Made by a program: the position numbers and the translations under genes. Below the pieces are notes generated by a model. The model worked only from the letters and a program-made list of their open reading frames with translations, did not search any database and was not told the DNA's origin. A stretch of 64,000 nucleotides of DNA from Pacificoceanicola onchidii (lineage in GTDB: Bacteria > Pseudomonadota > Alphaproteobacteria > Rhodobacterales > Rhodobacteraceae), in assembly GCF_004804335.1 (NCBI RefSeq), contig NZ_SRXY01000004.1, positions 310,001 to 374,000 of the forward strand, written 5' to 3'. Below are positions 53,417 to 62,114 of the stretch, one piece after another (within the stretch, counting starts at the first letter, position 1; the number at the start of each line of letters is the position of its first letter).

Positions 53417-53887
53417 TCAGTTGACCTTTTCAGCGTCGACCACGTCTTTTTCGATGGCGCGGGACGGCCCTGCGATTTCGATCTGGCGCGGTTTCAGCGC
53501 CTCCGGGATTTCGCGGGAAAGCTCGATGTGCAGCATGCCGTCTTCATGGGTCGCGCCGACGACGCGCACATGATCGGCAAGATGGAAACGGCGTTCAAAG
53601 GCGCGCGTGGCAATGCCGCGATGCAGGTAGCTCCGCTCGTTATTGTCTTCCGCCTTCCGGGCAGAGACGACCAGCGCCTGCTCTTTCACTTCGACCGACA
53701 GATCCTGACCGGAGAAGCCGGCCACCGCGATCGAAATGCGGTAGGCGTCATCGGCAGTCTTTTCGATGTTGTAAGGCGGGTAGGTTTGCTGGCTGACGTC
53801 GTTAGCAAGGACGCGGTCCATCATGTCCGCGATCTGATCAAAGCCAACAGTTGCACGATAAAGCGGTGCAAAATCAAAGTGTCGCAT
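53417..53887 (-). CDS. Small heat-shock protein (Hsp20 family)
   Basis: 156 residues with an alpha-crystallin domain (about 40-140: YPPYNIEKTADDAYRISIAVAGFSGQDLSVEVKEQALVVSARK ... ERRFHLADHVRVVGATHEDGMLHIELSRE, including the family's A/G-x-L-type closing segment). It should hold unfolded proteins for DnaK/DnaJ refolding. A GGAGGA site precedes the ATG at 53887. A sigma-32-like promoter lies about 110 bases upstream. Confidence 0.93.
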   Translation of the reverse strand: MRHFDFAPLYRATVGFDQIADMMDRVLANDVSQQTYPPYNIEKTADDAYRISIAVAGFSGQDLSVEVKEQALVVSARKAEDNNERSYLHRGIATRAFERRFHLADHVRVVGATHEDGMLHIELSREIPEALKPRQIEIAGPSRAIEKDVVDAEKVN

Positions 53888-53992
53888 GGGAATCCTCCGT
53901 TTGAGCGATACCAATTTCTGCGGCGCCTTCTCTTTGGAGACAGGCGTCTGTTCTGGTTCCGGAACCCGCTCTGCGGCGCCCCGGTCACTCTC

Positions 53993-54021
53993 AGGTAGGC
54001 ATGCGTTTTTGCGGTTTCAAG
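53993..54021 (-). promoter_or_regulatory. Candidate sigma-32 promoter of hsp20
   Basis: CTTGAA (54021-54016), 17 bases, CTACCT (53998-53993) on the minus strand. The -35 is a perfect match to the RpoH pattern; the -10 is weaker. It lies at the end of the preceding gene (54017-54769). Confidence 0.45.
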
Positions 54022-54769
54022 ACCCGCCGGGCGAGACGAAACGGGCGCCCGGATTGCGAGGTTGAGCCGGACGAACGCCAAGGCGCATCGAATCGAGATC
54101 AAACGCCATTGGATCTCGCGCATTACCGGCAGTTCCGCCAATCCCCCGGTTGACCTTGGGCCGGTTGTTCACCGGCGCGGCGGCTTCTGCGGGTTTGTCC
54201 CTTTCCGTCATGTCACACAGCAGGGCTGCGGCATAATCTTCCTGCCCGCTGAGATCGCGTAGCAACTCGCAATCGCTTTTGACCACAGGGTCGCTGACCA
54301 ACCCTCGGGTGACGCCAACCTCACGCGTTGGCGTTCGGGCGTCTTGCGCCAAAGGCAAAGCGTCCGGATCGGACAACTGCCAGCTTTCCACATCCAGTTG
54401 CAGCATGACCAGTCCGCCGCCAATGCCGACCGCATCCCGCACGCCACCGCCGCGCGGCGCTTGATCGCCATGCAGCATCCAGCCAAGAACCGGCAGGCGG
54501 TAAAGCGGAAGGTCACTGCCATCCAGCGTAAAGAACACCAGATCGGTGAAACGCGCAGTCTCCGGTGCGCTGTCCCTCAGGCAGGATTCTGTCACGGTGG
54601 CGAATTGCGGCATCAAAAGCATGCCGGGGCAGGTTTGGGTGCCAATCAGGAGCTCACCGGCCTGCGGCGTTTGCTGCAACTCGGCTGGAACCGGGGATTG
54701 CGCTGCGGAAACAGCGGGTAATGAGACCAGCAGACACGCTGCGATAAGGTGTTGGAACATGTGCTTCAT
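54017..54769 (-). CDS. Secreted protein of unknown function in a protease operon
   Basis: 250 residues with a signal peptide (1-22, ending SAA-Q). Several Cys residues (TCPGML, ESCLRD, DCELL, LLCDM) may form disulfides. I recognise no catalytic motif. It overlaps the upstream protease gene by 4 bases, so it is the third gene of an operon. It ends RNPGARFVSPGGS, closely matching the ends of the two protease products (RNNSGAKFVRP and RNENTGAKFIRP), which suggests a shared C-terminal element. Confidence 0.75.
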   Translation of the reverse strand: MKHMFQHLIAACLLVSLPAVSAAQSPVPAELQQTPQAGELLIGTQTCPGMLLMPQFATVTESCLRDSAPETARFTDLVFFTLDGSDLPLYRLPVLGWMLHGDQAPRGGGVRDAVGIGGGLVMLQLDVESWQLSDPDALPLAQDARTPTREVGVTRGLVSDPVVKSDCELLRDLSGQEDYAAALLCDMTERDKPAEAAAPVNNRPKVNRGIGGTAGNARDPMAFDLDSMRLGVRPAQPRNPGARFVSPGGS

Positions 54770-55584
54770 GGGCGTACGAACTTCGCTCCCGAATTGTTAC
54801 GCGCGCCGTGTCCGACGCTGAGACGACGTGCACCGGCACTGACCTTGGGCCGGGCTGCATCTGACCTGAGACGCTGTTTCAAAGCGCTGACATGATACGG
54901 CAACGTCATGCCCAGCGCGGTTTCGCTGCCGCTGTCGTCCTTGCCAATGGCCGAAATGATAGACAAAATCCGCAGCCGTCCGTTTTCGTGCACGAAGACA
55001 GGCGCGCCGGAGGACCCGAAGGTCACATCACAATCCAGCCCAAGGATGCCCTGGGCATAGCGATCGGTCACAGCGCATTTCGCTTCGCGAGACAGAACAT
55101 GCGCGCGCCCTTGACCATAAGACACAACGCTGACGGCTGTGCCCCTGGCGGGTGCCTCAGCGACCCGAAACGGGTCCGCCTCGGCAGAATGAATGTCGGC
55201 CTCAAGGCGCAGCAAGGCCACATCATTGGCGATCCGCGTCGCATCAAGATGCACAGCGCCGGGGTCAGAATAGCCCTCTGCCGCAACCCAACGGGCGACG
55301 CGGCGTTCCGCGATACTTTGACCGTGGTGATACCCGGCCCGGAACCGAAGGGTGTTTGCGGCAATCGGGCGTCCGGCCTTGTCAAACACGCAGTGCGCCG
55401 CCGTCAGAACGAGATCCCGGGCAATCAGCGTGCCTGTGCAAAACCCGCCGGGGCTATCGATCCGGCCGACCGCCTCCCATCCGAGCATGGCACCGCGATT
55501 GTTCATGACATCGTAGACCGTCTGTTGGGCGGCGAGCGGGCTGGCCAGGAGGCTGGCACATGCGATCAGAGCGGCGCGGATCAT
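54766..55584 (-). CDS. Secreted trypsin-like serine protease (second of two)
   Basis: 272 residues with a signal peptide (1-19, ending LAA-Q) and an S1 fold: His in VLTAAHCVFD, Asp in RIANDVALLRLE and Ser in DVTFGSSGAPVF. The usual GDSGGP is GSSGAP; the preceding Asp is replaced by Ser and the following Gly by Ala, which would alter the oxyanion region and possibly activity. No propeptide is evident. Overlaps the first protease gene and the following gene by 4 bases each. Ends RNNSGAKFVRP. Confidence 0.85.
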   Translation of the reverse strand: MIRAALIACASLLASPLAAQQTVYDVMNNRGAMLGWEAVGRIDSPGGFCTGTLIARDLVLTAAHCVFDKAGRPIAANTLRFRAGYHHGQSIAERRVARWVAAEGYSDPGAVHLDATRIANDVALLRLEADIHSAEADPFRVAEAPARGTAVSVVSYGQGRAHVLSREAKCAVTDRYAQGILGLDCDVTFGSSGAPVFVHENGRLRILSIISAIGKDDSGSETALGMTLPYHVSALKQRLRSDAARPKVSAGARRLSVGHGARNNSGAKFVRP

Positions 55585-56396
55585 GGCCTGATGAACTTTG
55601 CGCCGGTGTTTTCGTTACGAGTGCCCGCAGTCTGGTGTGTCAAACCCCGAGGCAGCCCCACACCTTCGGAAATCAAGGTACGCAGAACCCCGAGCGGCGC
55701 ATCGAGGGAAACCGCCAGAGATATTGCCGCCCCGGTGTTTTCATCCCGCGCCTTGGCGGACACAACAGACACGATGCTTGGGGTGCCGTCCGGTGCGAAA
55801 CTGAAGACGGGCGAACCCGACGCACCAAACTCCACCTCGCAGGACAAGACGAAGATCCCGCCTTGCCGCGACAACACCCGGCAAACATCTTCCAGCGTCG
55901 GCGCCTCGGAGCGATCGTGACCGTAGGATACAACGCCAACATCCGCGCCTTTGGCCGGACGCGCGCCGATGGCGAATGGTGTGATTGTCGTGTTCTTGAT
56001 CGGATGCTGCAGTTGGATCAGTGCGAGGTCCTTTCGCACCCTGTCCGTGTCTGCCGGGCCGTTGAAGTCATAGTCCGGCAAATGCACCGCCTGCCGCACC
56101 CGGCGATAGGCCGCCGCGCGACCCACCCGCCAACCGGCAAGGAACTTGATGTCATCAATGGGAACCCGTGCGCCGGTGTTCGGATCAAACAGGCAGTGTG
56201 CCGCAGTGATCACAAGGTCCGGGGAAATCAGGGCCCCGGTGCAAAAGGCATCGCCCGGCACATCAAGACGCCCGACCGCCTCCCATTTGCGCGAGTCCTC
56301 GTCGCTGCCCAGAGAGTCGCTGCCCAGAGAAAAGAACCCCTGAGCCTGCGCGGAAACAGCCCAAAGGCAGGAAAGAACAATAATAAATACGCGCAC
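55581..56396 (-). CDS. Secreted trypsin-like serine protease (first of two)
   Basis: 271 residues with a signal peptide (1-18, ending AQA). The S1 triad is His in VITAAHCLFD, Asp in RVRKDLALIQLQ and Ser in EVEFGASGSPVF; the canonical GDSGGP becomes GASGSP. It is the first gene of a three-gene operon with 4-base overlaps. It ends RNENTGAKFIRP. The two proteases are paralogues: AHC, VSYG and EVEF/DVTF segments line up, but the central loops differ. Confidence 0.87.
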   Translation of the reverse strand: MRVFIIVLSCLWAVSAQAQGFFSLGSDSLGSDEDSRKWEAVGRLDVPGDAFCTGALISPDLVITAAHCLFDPNTGARVPIDDIKFLAGWRVGRAAAYRRVRQAVHLPDYDFNGPADTDRVRKDLALIQLQHPIKNTTITPFAIGARPAKGADVGVVSYGHDRSEAPTLEDVCRVLSRQGGIFVLSCEVEFGASGSPVFSFAPDGTPSIVSVVSAKARDENTGAAISLAVSLDAPLGVLRTLISEGVGLPRGLTHQTAGTRNENTGAKFIRP

Positions 56397-56485
56397 GAAG
56401 TCGGCCCATTGCTTTGATCTTGGTTTTGGTTAACCAGCGCGTTGGGCAAAATTAGGGCATTCGATCCGGAAAGCGGCAGGCGTGT

Positions 56486-57778
56486 CTAATTTGTCTCGTT
56501 CAGAGCGCGCGGTTTTGGACCGCCCGTTGCCCAGTCCAGCAGTTCGACCGTGTGAACAATCGGCACAGCTGTCCCCGAGCCTATCTGCATCATGCAACCA
56601 ATGTTTCCTGCTGCAATAATGTCGGGCTGTTTGGCCTCCAGTGTGCGCACTTTCCGCTCTTTCAATTGGCCGGAAATCTCCGGCTGTAGCAGGTTATATG
56701 TGCCGGCAGATCCGCAGCACAGATGACTGTCCGCAGGCTCGACCACTTCGAACCCGGCCCGTTTCAACAGCGCCTTGGGGTGCGATTTGATCTTCTGTCC
56801 GTGCTGGAGCGAACAGGCCGCGTGGTAAGCCACACGAATGCCCTTGGGCGCGCTTTCGGGGATCTCCAACATGGCCAGAACTTCGGAAACATCCTTGGCC
56901 AGACCGGCAACCTGAGCAGCATCGGCTTCGTGCGCCGTGCCCGCGAACATATGACCATAGTCTTTTACAGTTGTGCCGCAGCCGGAGGTGTTGATCACGA
57001 TCGCGTCCAGACCTGCGCCATCGATCTCCGCTTTCCAGGCCGCGATATTGGCGGCGGCAGAGGCATGGCTCTGGTCTTCCTTGCCCATGTGATGCGTGAG
57101 CGCACCACAGCAACCAGCACCCTTGGCCACGACAACTTCCACCCCCATGCGCGTCAGCAGCCGAATGGTGGCATCATTGATATCGGTGTTCAGCGCCTTT
57201 TGTGCGCAGCCGGTCATCAGGGCAACACGCATGCGCTTTTTAGTCTTCGGGGCAAAGCTTTGTGGATCATCATTGCGGCTGACGGGCGGGATGTGCTTCG
57301 GTGCCATCTCCAGCATCGCCCGCAACCGCGGATCCGGCATGAAGCGGGCAAACGGCCTGCCAATCTTTGCCCCAAGCAGGGCCACCCGGAACCGTGTCGG
57401 ATACGGAATGATCCGAGCCAGCACCCAGCGCAGGGCCCGGTCCGACCATGGCCTGTCATAGTGCTTTTCGACATAAGCGCGCGCATGGTCGATCAGGTGC
57501 ATGTAGTGCACACCCGACGGACAGGTTGTCATACAAGCGAGGCAGGAGAGGCAGCGGTCAATGTGCTTGACGGTTCTCTCGTCAGGCACCCGTTCGTTCT
57601 CGAGCATATCCTTGATCAGGTAGATCCGCCCACGTGGGCTGTCGAGTTCATCGCCAAGAACCTGATAGGTGGGACAGGTCGCAGTACAAAACCCGCAGTG
57701 CACACAGGTGCGCAGAATTTTGTTGGCCCGGGCGGTGCCCGCATCCTCAAGTTGTGCTTCTGTGAAGGTCGTCTGCAT
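56486..57778 (-). CDS. glcF: Glycolate oxidase iron-sulfur subunit
   Basis: 430 residues. Two 4Fe-4S ferredoxin motifs are visible near the N-terminus, CVHCGFCTATCP and CLSCLACMTTCP, and two CCG-type heterodisulfide-reductase domains follow (GCCGALTHHMG; LCCGSAGTYN). It passes electrons from glycolate oxidised by GlcD/GlcE to the respiratory chain at the inner membrane. Last gene of the glcD-glcE-membrane protein-glcF run, 75 bases after the membrane-protein gene. Confidence 0.95.
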   Translation of the reverse strand: MQTTFTEAQLEDAGTARANKILRTCVHCGFCTATCPTYQVLGDELDSPRGRIYLIKDMLENERVPDERTVKHIDRCLSCLACMTTCPSGVHYMHLIDHARAYVEKHYDRPWSDRALRWVLARIIPYPTRFRVALLGAKIGRPFARFMPDPRLRAMLEMAPKHIPPVSRNDDPQSFAPKTKKRMRVALMTGCAQKALNTDINDATIRLLTRMGVEVVVAKGAGCCGALTHHMGKEDQSHASAAANIAAWKAEIDGAGLDAIVINTSGCGTTVKDYGHMFAGTAHEADAAQVAGLAKDVSEVLAMLEIPESAPKGIRVAYHAACSLQHGQKIKSHPKALLKRAGFEVVEPADSHLCCGSAGTYNLLQPEISGQLKERKVRTLEAKQPDIIAAGNIGCMMQIGSGTAVPIVHTVELLDWATGGPKPRALNETN

Positions 57779-57853
57779 ATCGGATCTCTGGCTAGAGCTG
57801 AAAGGATGGGTGGCGGCGAGAGTGAAGTCGTCGGATCGGCGGCATGAGGCGCG

Positions 57854-58201
57854 TCAAAGCATGACGCGCGCAGTGGCCAGTCCGAACCATGGCAAGGTTG
57901 TGGTCAAAAGCGCGATCAGGGTGATCCAGCGCCGTGCGCGCGGAGCCTTGATACGGCGCAGAAAGGCATGCCCGGTCATGGCCACGGCAAGCACCCAGGC
58001 AAGCCACAGCAAGATCAGGGATGGGAGCATTCGCATCGGCCCCATGCTTTGCAGCATAAGCGCCAGCGTCACCGAAACCACTGCACCAAGACCCAGCCCA
58101 ATCAGAACGGAAAGCCGTGTCGGCAGACGCAGCAGAACCGCGCACAGCATCGGGCCAACGACAAAGATCAGGACAAAGGTTAGGAACAGCATGCCGTTCA
58201 T
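57854..58201 (-). CDS. Small membrane protein inserted between glcE and glcF
   Basis: 115 residues with about four hydrophobic segments (LFLTFVLIFVVGPMLCAVLL; LSVLIGLGLGAVVSVTLALML; LPSLILLWLAWVLAVAMTGHAF; WITLIALLTTTLPWFGLA). I recognise no family. Its ATG overlaps the glcE stop (ATGA), so it is probably translated with glcE. It may anchor the complex or belong to an unrelated function; the position is the only clue. Confidence 0.7.
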   Translation of the reverse strand: MNGMLFLTFVLIFVVGPMLCAVLLRLPTRLSVLIGLGLGAVVSVTLALMLQSMGPMRMLPSLILLWLAWVLAVAMTGHAFLRRIKAPRARRWITLIALLTTTLPWFGLATARVML

Positions 58202-59325
58202 TGCGTCATGACTCCCGGATTGAGAATGCCCCGGGGGTCAAACTTGCACCGAATACCATCGGACAATGCGGCGACGGGCGCGAGCTCCGGCTGGAAGCGG
58301 GCAATGCGCGCGCGGGCGGCATCCGACGCGCGGACAAGCGTTGCATGGCCTTTGAGTCCCGTTGTTCGAATGTCTTTGCCGGGTTCGGTTTCGATCCACA
58401 CCAAACCGCCTCCCCAATCGTACAGCACGGATTTGACAAACCCTTCGCTACGCAGTGCCTGCACCAAATCCGGCGTGTCAGACGGCTTCATCGAGACACG
58501 CCAGACATCCCCGGTGCTGCCATGCATCGGCTCGACATCCCGCACCCAGCGCCATCCCGCCGACACGCGAGCGGGCTCTGTCTCAACGCGCACATCACGA
58601 TCCGCGAACATCTCCCGGAGCTTTTTCGCGCGATAGGATACTGAACCTTCGAATCCTTCGATCCGGATCATGGTCACAGGATGGCCATCCACGCCGGAGG
58701 GTGTGTGCGCCGCGCCTGTCACGTCAAAAGGCGATCCCAGAGCTTTGGACATTGCGGCAACGGCCTCAGCGTCTTGCAGCCCATGTATAAGCAAGCACGC
58801 CGCCGCCTCTGGCTTGGGCAGAACCTTCAGGCTGACCTCTGTCAGCACGCCCAAGGTGCCCCAGCTTCCGGCCATCAGTTTGACCAGATCATAGCCGGTT
58901 ACGTTTTTCATCACGCGTCCGCCGTTCTTGATGATCTGCCCCATGCCATCGACAAAGCGCACTCCAAGCAGGAAGTCACGGCAAGCGCCCGCCTGGATCC
59001 GGCGCGGGCCGCTGATGTTTCCGGCCACAACGCCGCCGATGGAGGGCGCACCGGATGTGCCCAGCAGTCCGCGATGATCCATCGGCTCGAACGCAAGCCT
59101 TTGCCCTTCGGCCTCCAACGCGGCTTCGATCTCGTCCAGCGGCGTACCTGCCTTGACGACAAGCGTCAGCGATCCCGGATCGTAGAGCGTTATTCCGCGA
59201 AGACCGCCTGTCTCCAGAACAGCGCCAGCAACCGCGACATCGCGCGAGCCACCGCCCCGGATGAAAAGAGGGCCGTCTGCGGCAGAAATCATCTCGGCCA
59301 AAGCCGCTTCAGTCTCAGGTTTCAT
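58198..59325 (-). CDS. glcE: Glycolate oxidase FAD-binding subunit
   Basis: 375 residues with an FAD-binding_4 fold: FIRGGGSRDVAVAG near the N-terminus and GTSGAPSIGGVVAGNISGPRRIQAG, both flavin-contacting loops. It is shorter than GlcD and lacks its long C-terminal domain, as is normal for GlcE. It works with GlcD and GlcF. It follows glcD by 47 bases and overlaps the small membrane-protein gene by 4 bases. Confidence 0.94.
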   Translation of the reverse strand: MKPETEAALAEMISAADGPLFIRGGGSRDVAVAGAVLETGGLRGITLYDPGSLTLVVKAGTPLDEIEAALEAEGQRLAFEPMDHRGLLGTSGAPSIGGVVAGNISGPRRIQAGACRDFLLGVRFVDGMGQIIKNGGRVMKNVTGYDLVKLMAGSWGTLGVLTEVSLKVLPKPEAAACLLIHGLQDAEAVAAMSKALGSPFDVTGAAHTPSGVDGHPVTMIRIEGFEGSVSYRAKKLREMFADRDVRVETEPARVSAGWRWVRDVEPMHGSTGDVWRVSMKPSDTPDLVQALRSEGFVKSVLYDWGGGLVWIETEPGKDIRTTGLKGHATLVRASDAARARIARFQPELAPVAALSDGIRCKFDPRGILNPGVMTQ

Positions 59326-59372
59326 GTGCTTTTTCTTGGTCCAAATCTTCGTGGGTCAGCCAAACAGGCGCT

Positions 59373-60821
59373 CTACTCGGCCGCGATCTGCCGCGCGCGG
59401 CGGGACTGAGAGACTTCGAGTGGAAACACTTTCGCCGGGTTGAGGAGCCAACCGGGATCGAAGACGTCCTTGACCGCCATCTGGATCTCCAGATCTGCCG
59501 GATCATATTGATCCGTCATCAAGTCCCGCTTTTCGATGCCCACACCATGCTCGCCGGTCAGACACCCGCCGACCTCGACACACAGTTTGAGAATCTCCGC
59601 ACCGAAGGCTTCGCAGGTTTCAAGCTGGCCCGGCTCGTTTGCATTGAACAGGATCAGGGGGTGCATATTGCCGTCTCCGGCATGGAAAACATTGGCAACC
59701 GCAAGCCCGAATTCCTGTGACATCTCTCCGATGCGTTTCAGAACATAGGGCAGTTCGCTGACCGGGATCGTGCCATCGAGACACATGTAATCGTTGATGC
59801 TGCCCATCGCGCCAAAGGCGGCTTTGCGGCCCAGCCAGATCCGCGCCGCTTCGTCATCCGACGTCGCCTCGCGCAGTTCGACAGGATTATGGCGCCGCGC
59901 GATATCCTTGATTTTGGTGAGCTGCTCCGCAATCTCGGCTTCGCTGCCCTCGACCTCGACGATCAACAACGCCTCGCAGTCCGGGTACCCGGCCTGAGCA
60001 AAATCTTCCGTGGCACGGATACAGGGCGCGTCCATGAACTCGATCGCCACGGGCAGCACACCCGCTTTGATGATGTCAGAAACGCAGGCCCCGGCGACTT
60101 CATTGGAGTCATAGCCGATCAGCACCGGGCGCGCGCCTTCGGGTTTGCGCAGAATGCGCAGGGTCGCTTCAGTCACCACACCGAGCTGCCCTTCGCTTCC
60201 GCAGACAACACCCAGAAGATCAAGGCCGCCCGCATCCAGATGCGCTCCGCCAAGTTCAACCACCGTGCCATCCAACAGAACCATGGTCACACCCATCAGG
60301 TTGTTCGTGGTCACCCCGTATTTCAGACAGTGCGCCCCACCCGAATTCATCGCGATGTTTCCGGCAATCGCACAGGCAAGCTGGGAAGACGGGTCCGGCG
60401 CGTAGAAAAAGTCGTTCTCTTCCACCGCGCCTGTTACAGACAAGTTGGTGCGCCCGGTCTGCACTCGAATAAAGCGGTTGTCGTAGTCAGTCTCCAGAAC
60501 CGCGTTCATCCGCGCTACGCCAAGGATTACACTGTCCGCTGTTGGCAGCGCCCCACCGGCCAGAGACGTCCCCGAACCGCGCGGCACCACGGGAACGCCC
60601 TCCTCATGGCACACCCGAAGCACGTCAGCGACCTCCTGCGTGTTGCCGGGCAGCACAGCGGCTAGGGGTGGGCAGCGATAGGCCGTCAGTGCATCGCATT
60701 CGTAAGCGCGCGTCTCGGCCGGATCGTCGATCACGGCGTCAGGCGGCAGGACCTGCCTAAGCCGGGCAACAATGCGCGGCTTGCGGGCAATGATCGTGGC
60801 GTCTGGGGCTGGCATCTGCAT
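59373..60821 (-). CDS. glcD: Glycolate oxidase catalytic FAD subunit
   Basis: 482 residues; the FAD-linked oxidase that turns glycolate to glyoxylate. The FAD-binding_4 loop PRGSGTSLAGGALP and the PDPSSQLACAIAGNIAMNSGGAHCLKYGVT stretch are present, and the C-terminal domain ends with LTGEHGVGIEKRDLM. I start at the ATG at 60821 with AGGAG 7 bases upstream; the open frame goes on for 126 bases but has no better start. First gene of the operon, with a good promoter and an inverted repeat upstream. Confidence 0.96.
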   Translation of the reverse strand: MQMPAPDATIIARKPRIVARLRQVLPPDAVIDDPAETRAYECDALTAYRCPPLAAVLPGNTQEVADVLRVCHEEGVPVVPRGSGTSLAGGALPTADSVILGVARMNAVLETDYDNRFIRVQTGRTNLSVTGAVEENDFFYAPDPSSQLACAIAGNIAMNSGGAHCLKYGVTTNNLMGVTMVLLDGTVVELGGAHLDAGGLDLLGVVCGSEGQLGVVTEATLRILRKPEGARPVLIGYDSNEVAGACVSDIIKAGVLPVAIEFMDAPCIRATEDFAQAGYPDCEALLIVEVEGSEAEIAEQLTKIKDIARRHNPVELREATSDDEAARIWLGRKAAFGAMGSINDYMCLDGTIPVSELPYVLKRIGEMSQEFGLAVANVFHAGDGNMHPLILFNANEPGQLETCEAFGAEILKLCVEVGGCLTGEHGVGIEKRDLMTDQYDPADLEIQMAVKDVFDPGWLLNPAKVFPLEVSQSRRARQIAAE

Positions 60822-60854
60822 GGCGGGCTCCTGAATTTCCCTAAAACGGGGCAA

Positions 60855-60892
60855 TTGGTAAATTAATATAACCAAAATACCGGATTTGCCAA
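60855..60892 (-). promoter_or_regulatory. glcD promoter with inverted-repeat operator
   Basis: On the minus strand TTGGCA (60892-60887), 16 bases, TATATT (60870-60865) is a good sigma-70-type promoter for glcD. A perfect inverted repeat TTGGT-N11-ACCAA (60855-60875) overlaps the -10, where a repressor could block it. TTGGT/ACCAA half-sites are typical of the GntR/FadR group that includes GlcC and PdhR, though those usually have a shorter gap. No regulator gene is adjacent. Confidence 0.5.
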
Positions 60893-60955
60893 TCCCCAAT
60901 TCCGACAAGCCTGTCCTCCCTTGAATTTGTGCAGCGATCAGGGTCATTTGCGGGC

Positions 60956-61366
60956 ATGGACTGGGTTAAAATCATTCACATTCTCTGCGTCATGGGCTGG
61001 ATGACATCCATCTTTGCCGTGCCACGCGCGATCATCTACTGGAAGCGGGATTACCAGAAGACCGGCGAAGACGGACCGCTCGGGGATCTCACCTATCGGC
61101 TCTACCGATTCTCCTTCGGTCTTGGCATCATCGGGATCCTCACGGGCCTGTGGTACGCGCACTGGCTCGGCTGGCCGGCCTGGGTGCACCTCAAACTGTT
61201 GCTCGTGGCGCTTCTCGCTGTGCATTACCTATGGACGGGGCGCCTCGTGAAACGCGCGCAGAAAGGTGTTTTCACCGAGTCGGACTTGTACCTGCGGGTT
61301 TTCAACGAGATCAGCGTTGTCGGCACAATTGCAGTGCTCTGGGTCGTTGTCGTGAAGCCGTTCTGA
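60956..61366 (+). CDS. HemJ-like membrane protein (COG1981)
   Basis: 136 residues with about four membrane segments. It opens with DWVKIIHILCVMGWMTSIFAVPRAIIYWKRDY and TYRLYRFSFGLGIIGILTGLW, matching the HemJ family, oxygen-linked protoporphyrinogen IX oxidases that carry conserved His and Arg residues. The conserved His is probably H8 and H25-equivalent basic residues follow in PRAIIYWKRD. It is slightly shorter than typical HemJ (about 142). It diverges from glcD. No other haem genes adjoin. Confidence 0.78.
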   Translation: MDWVKIIHILCVMGWMTSIFAVPRAIIYWKRDYQKTGEDGPLGDLTYRLYRFSFGLGIIGILTGLWYAHWLGWPAWVHLKLLLVALLAVHYLWTGRLVKRAQKGVFTESDLYLRVFNEISVVGTIAVLWVVVVKPF

Positions 61367-61367
61367 C

Positions 61368-62078
61368 ATGGATCTTGTCGATCGCCTTTCACTGTTTCAG
61401 TTGGCCGATCTTATTGCCGTCGGTCTGCTTTTGCTGCTTTGGCTCGGCTCCACGCACCTGATCGAACATTCGCCAAAAAAGTACCCGTCTACGTCCAACC
61501 TGATGGCCGCCTTCCGCCGCGATTGGATGGTGCAGCTCGTCACCCGACAACCGCGCATATTCGACAGCCAGATCGCTGGGCAGCTCCGACAGGGGGCCGC
61601 GTTCCTCGCCTCCGGCTCCATGATCGCCATCGGCGGCGGCCTTGCACTTTTGGGGAATACAGAACGGCTAAGCGGGCTGGCCGAAGACCTGACACAACAG
61701 ACGGATCCCTTGTTTGTTTGGGAAATCAAGGTCTTCGCGTTTCTCGCACTGGCCGTGAACGCCTTCCTCAAGTTCATCTGGTCGCATCGGCTTTTTGGCT
61801 ATTGCGCCGTTCTGATGGCTTCGGTCCCGAACGATCCGGATGATCCTGAAGCGCTCCCGCTCGCCGCGAAAGCCGGCGAGATCAACATCCTCGCGGCCCG
61901 CGGATTCAATCGCGGTTTGCGATCCGTGTATTTTGGCATCGCCGCCACCGCCTGGCTCGCCGGCCCCTGGGCGCTGATCTGTGCGACCTTGTTTACAGCC
62001 GGGGTCATCCTGCGCCGAGAATTTGCGTCTCAGTCCAGACGCGTGCTGCTGGCGAAACCCAACCACACGCAGACGTGA
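61368..62078 (+). CDS. DUF599 membrane protein
   Basis: 236 residues with about four membrane segments and the DUF599 hallmarks WLGSTHLIEH, RRDWMVQLVTRQPRIFDSQIAGQLRQGAAFLASGSMIAIGG and KVFAFLALAVNAFLKFIWSHRLFGYCAVL. Function is unknown. The ATG lies 1 base after the HemJ-like stop, so the two are probably co-transcribed. Confidence 0.88.
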   Translation: MDLVDRLSLFQLADLIAVGLLLLLWLGSTHLIEHSPKKYPSTSNLMAAFRRDWMVQLVTRQPRIFDSQIAGQLRQGAAFLASGSMIAIGGGLALLGNTERLSGLAEDLTQQTDPLFVWEIKVFAFLALAVNAFLKFIWSHRLFGYCAVLMASVPNDPDDPEALPLAAKAGEINILAARGFNRGLRSVYFGIAATAWLAGPWALICATLFTAGVILRREFASQSRRVLLAKPNHTQT

Positions 62079-62114
62079 CGCCCCGCTTGTATCAAGCCTG
62101 TTAGTCTCCGCCCC

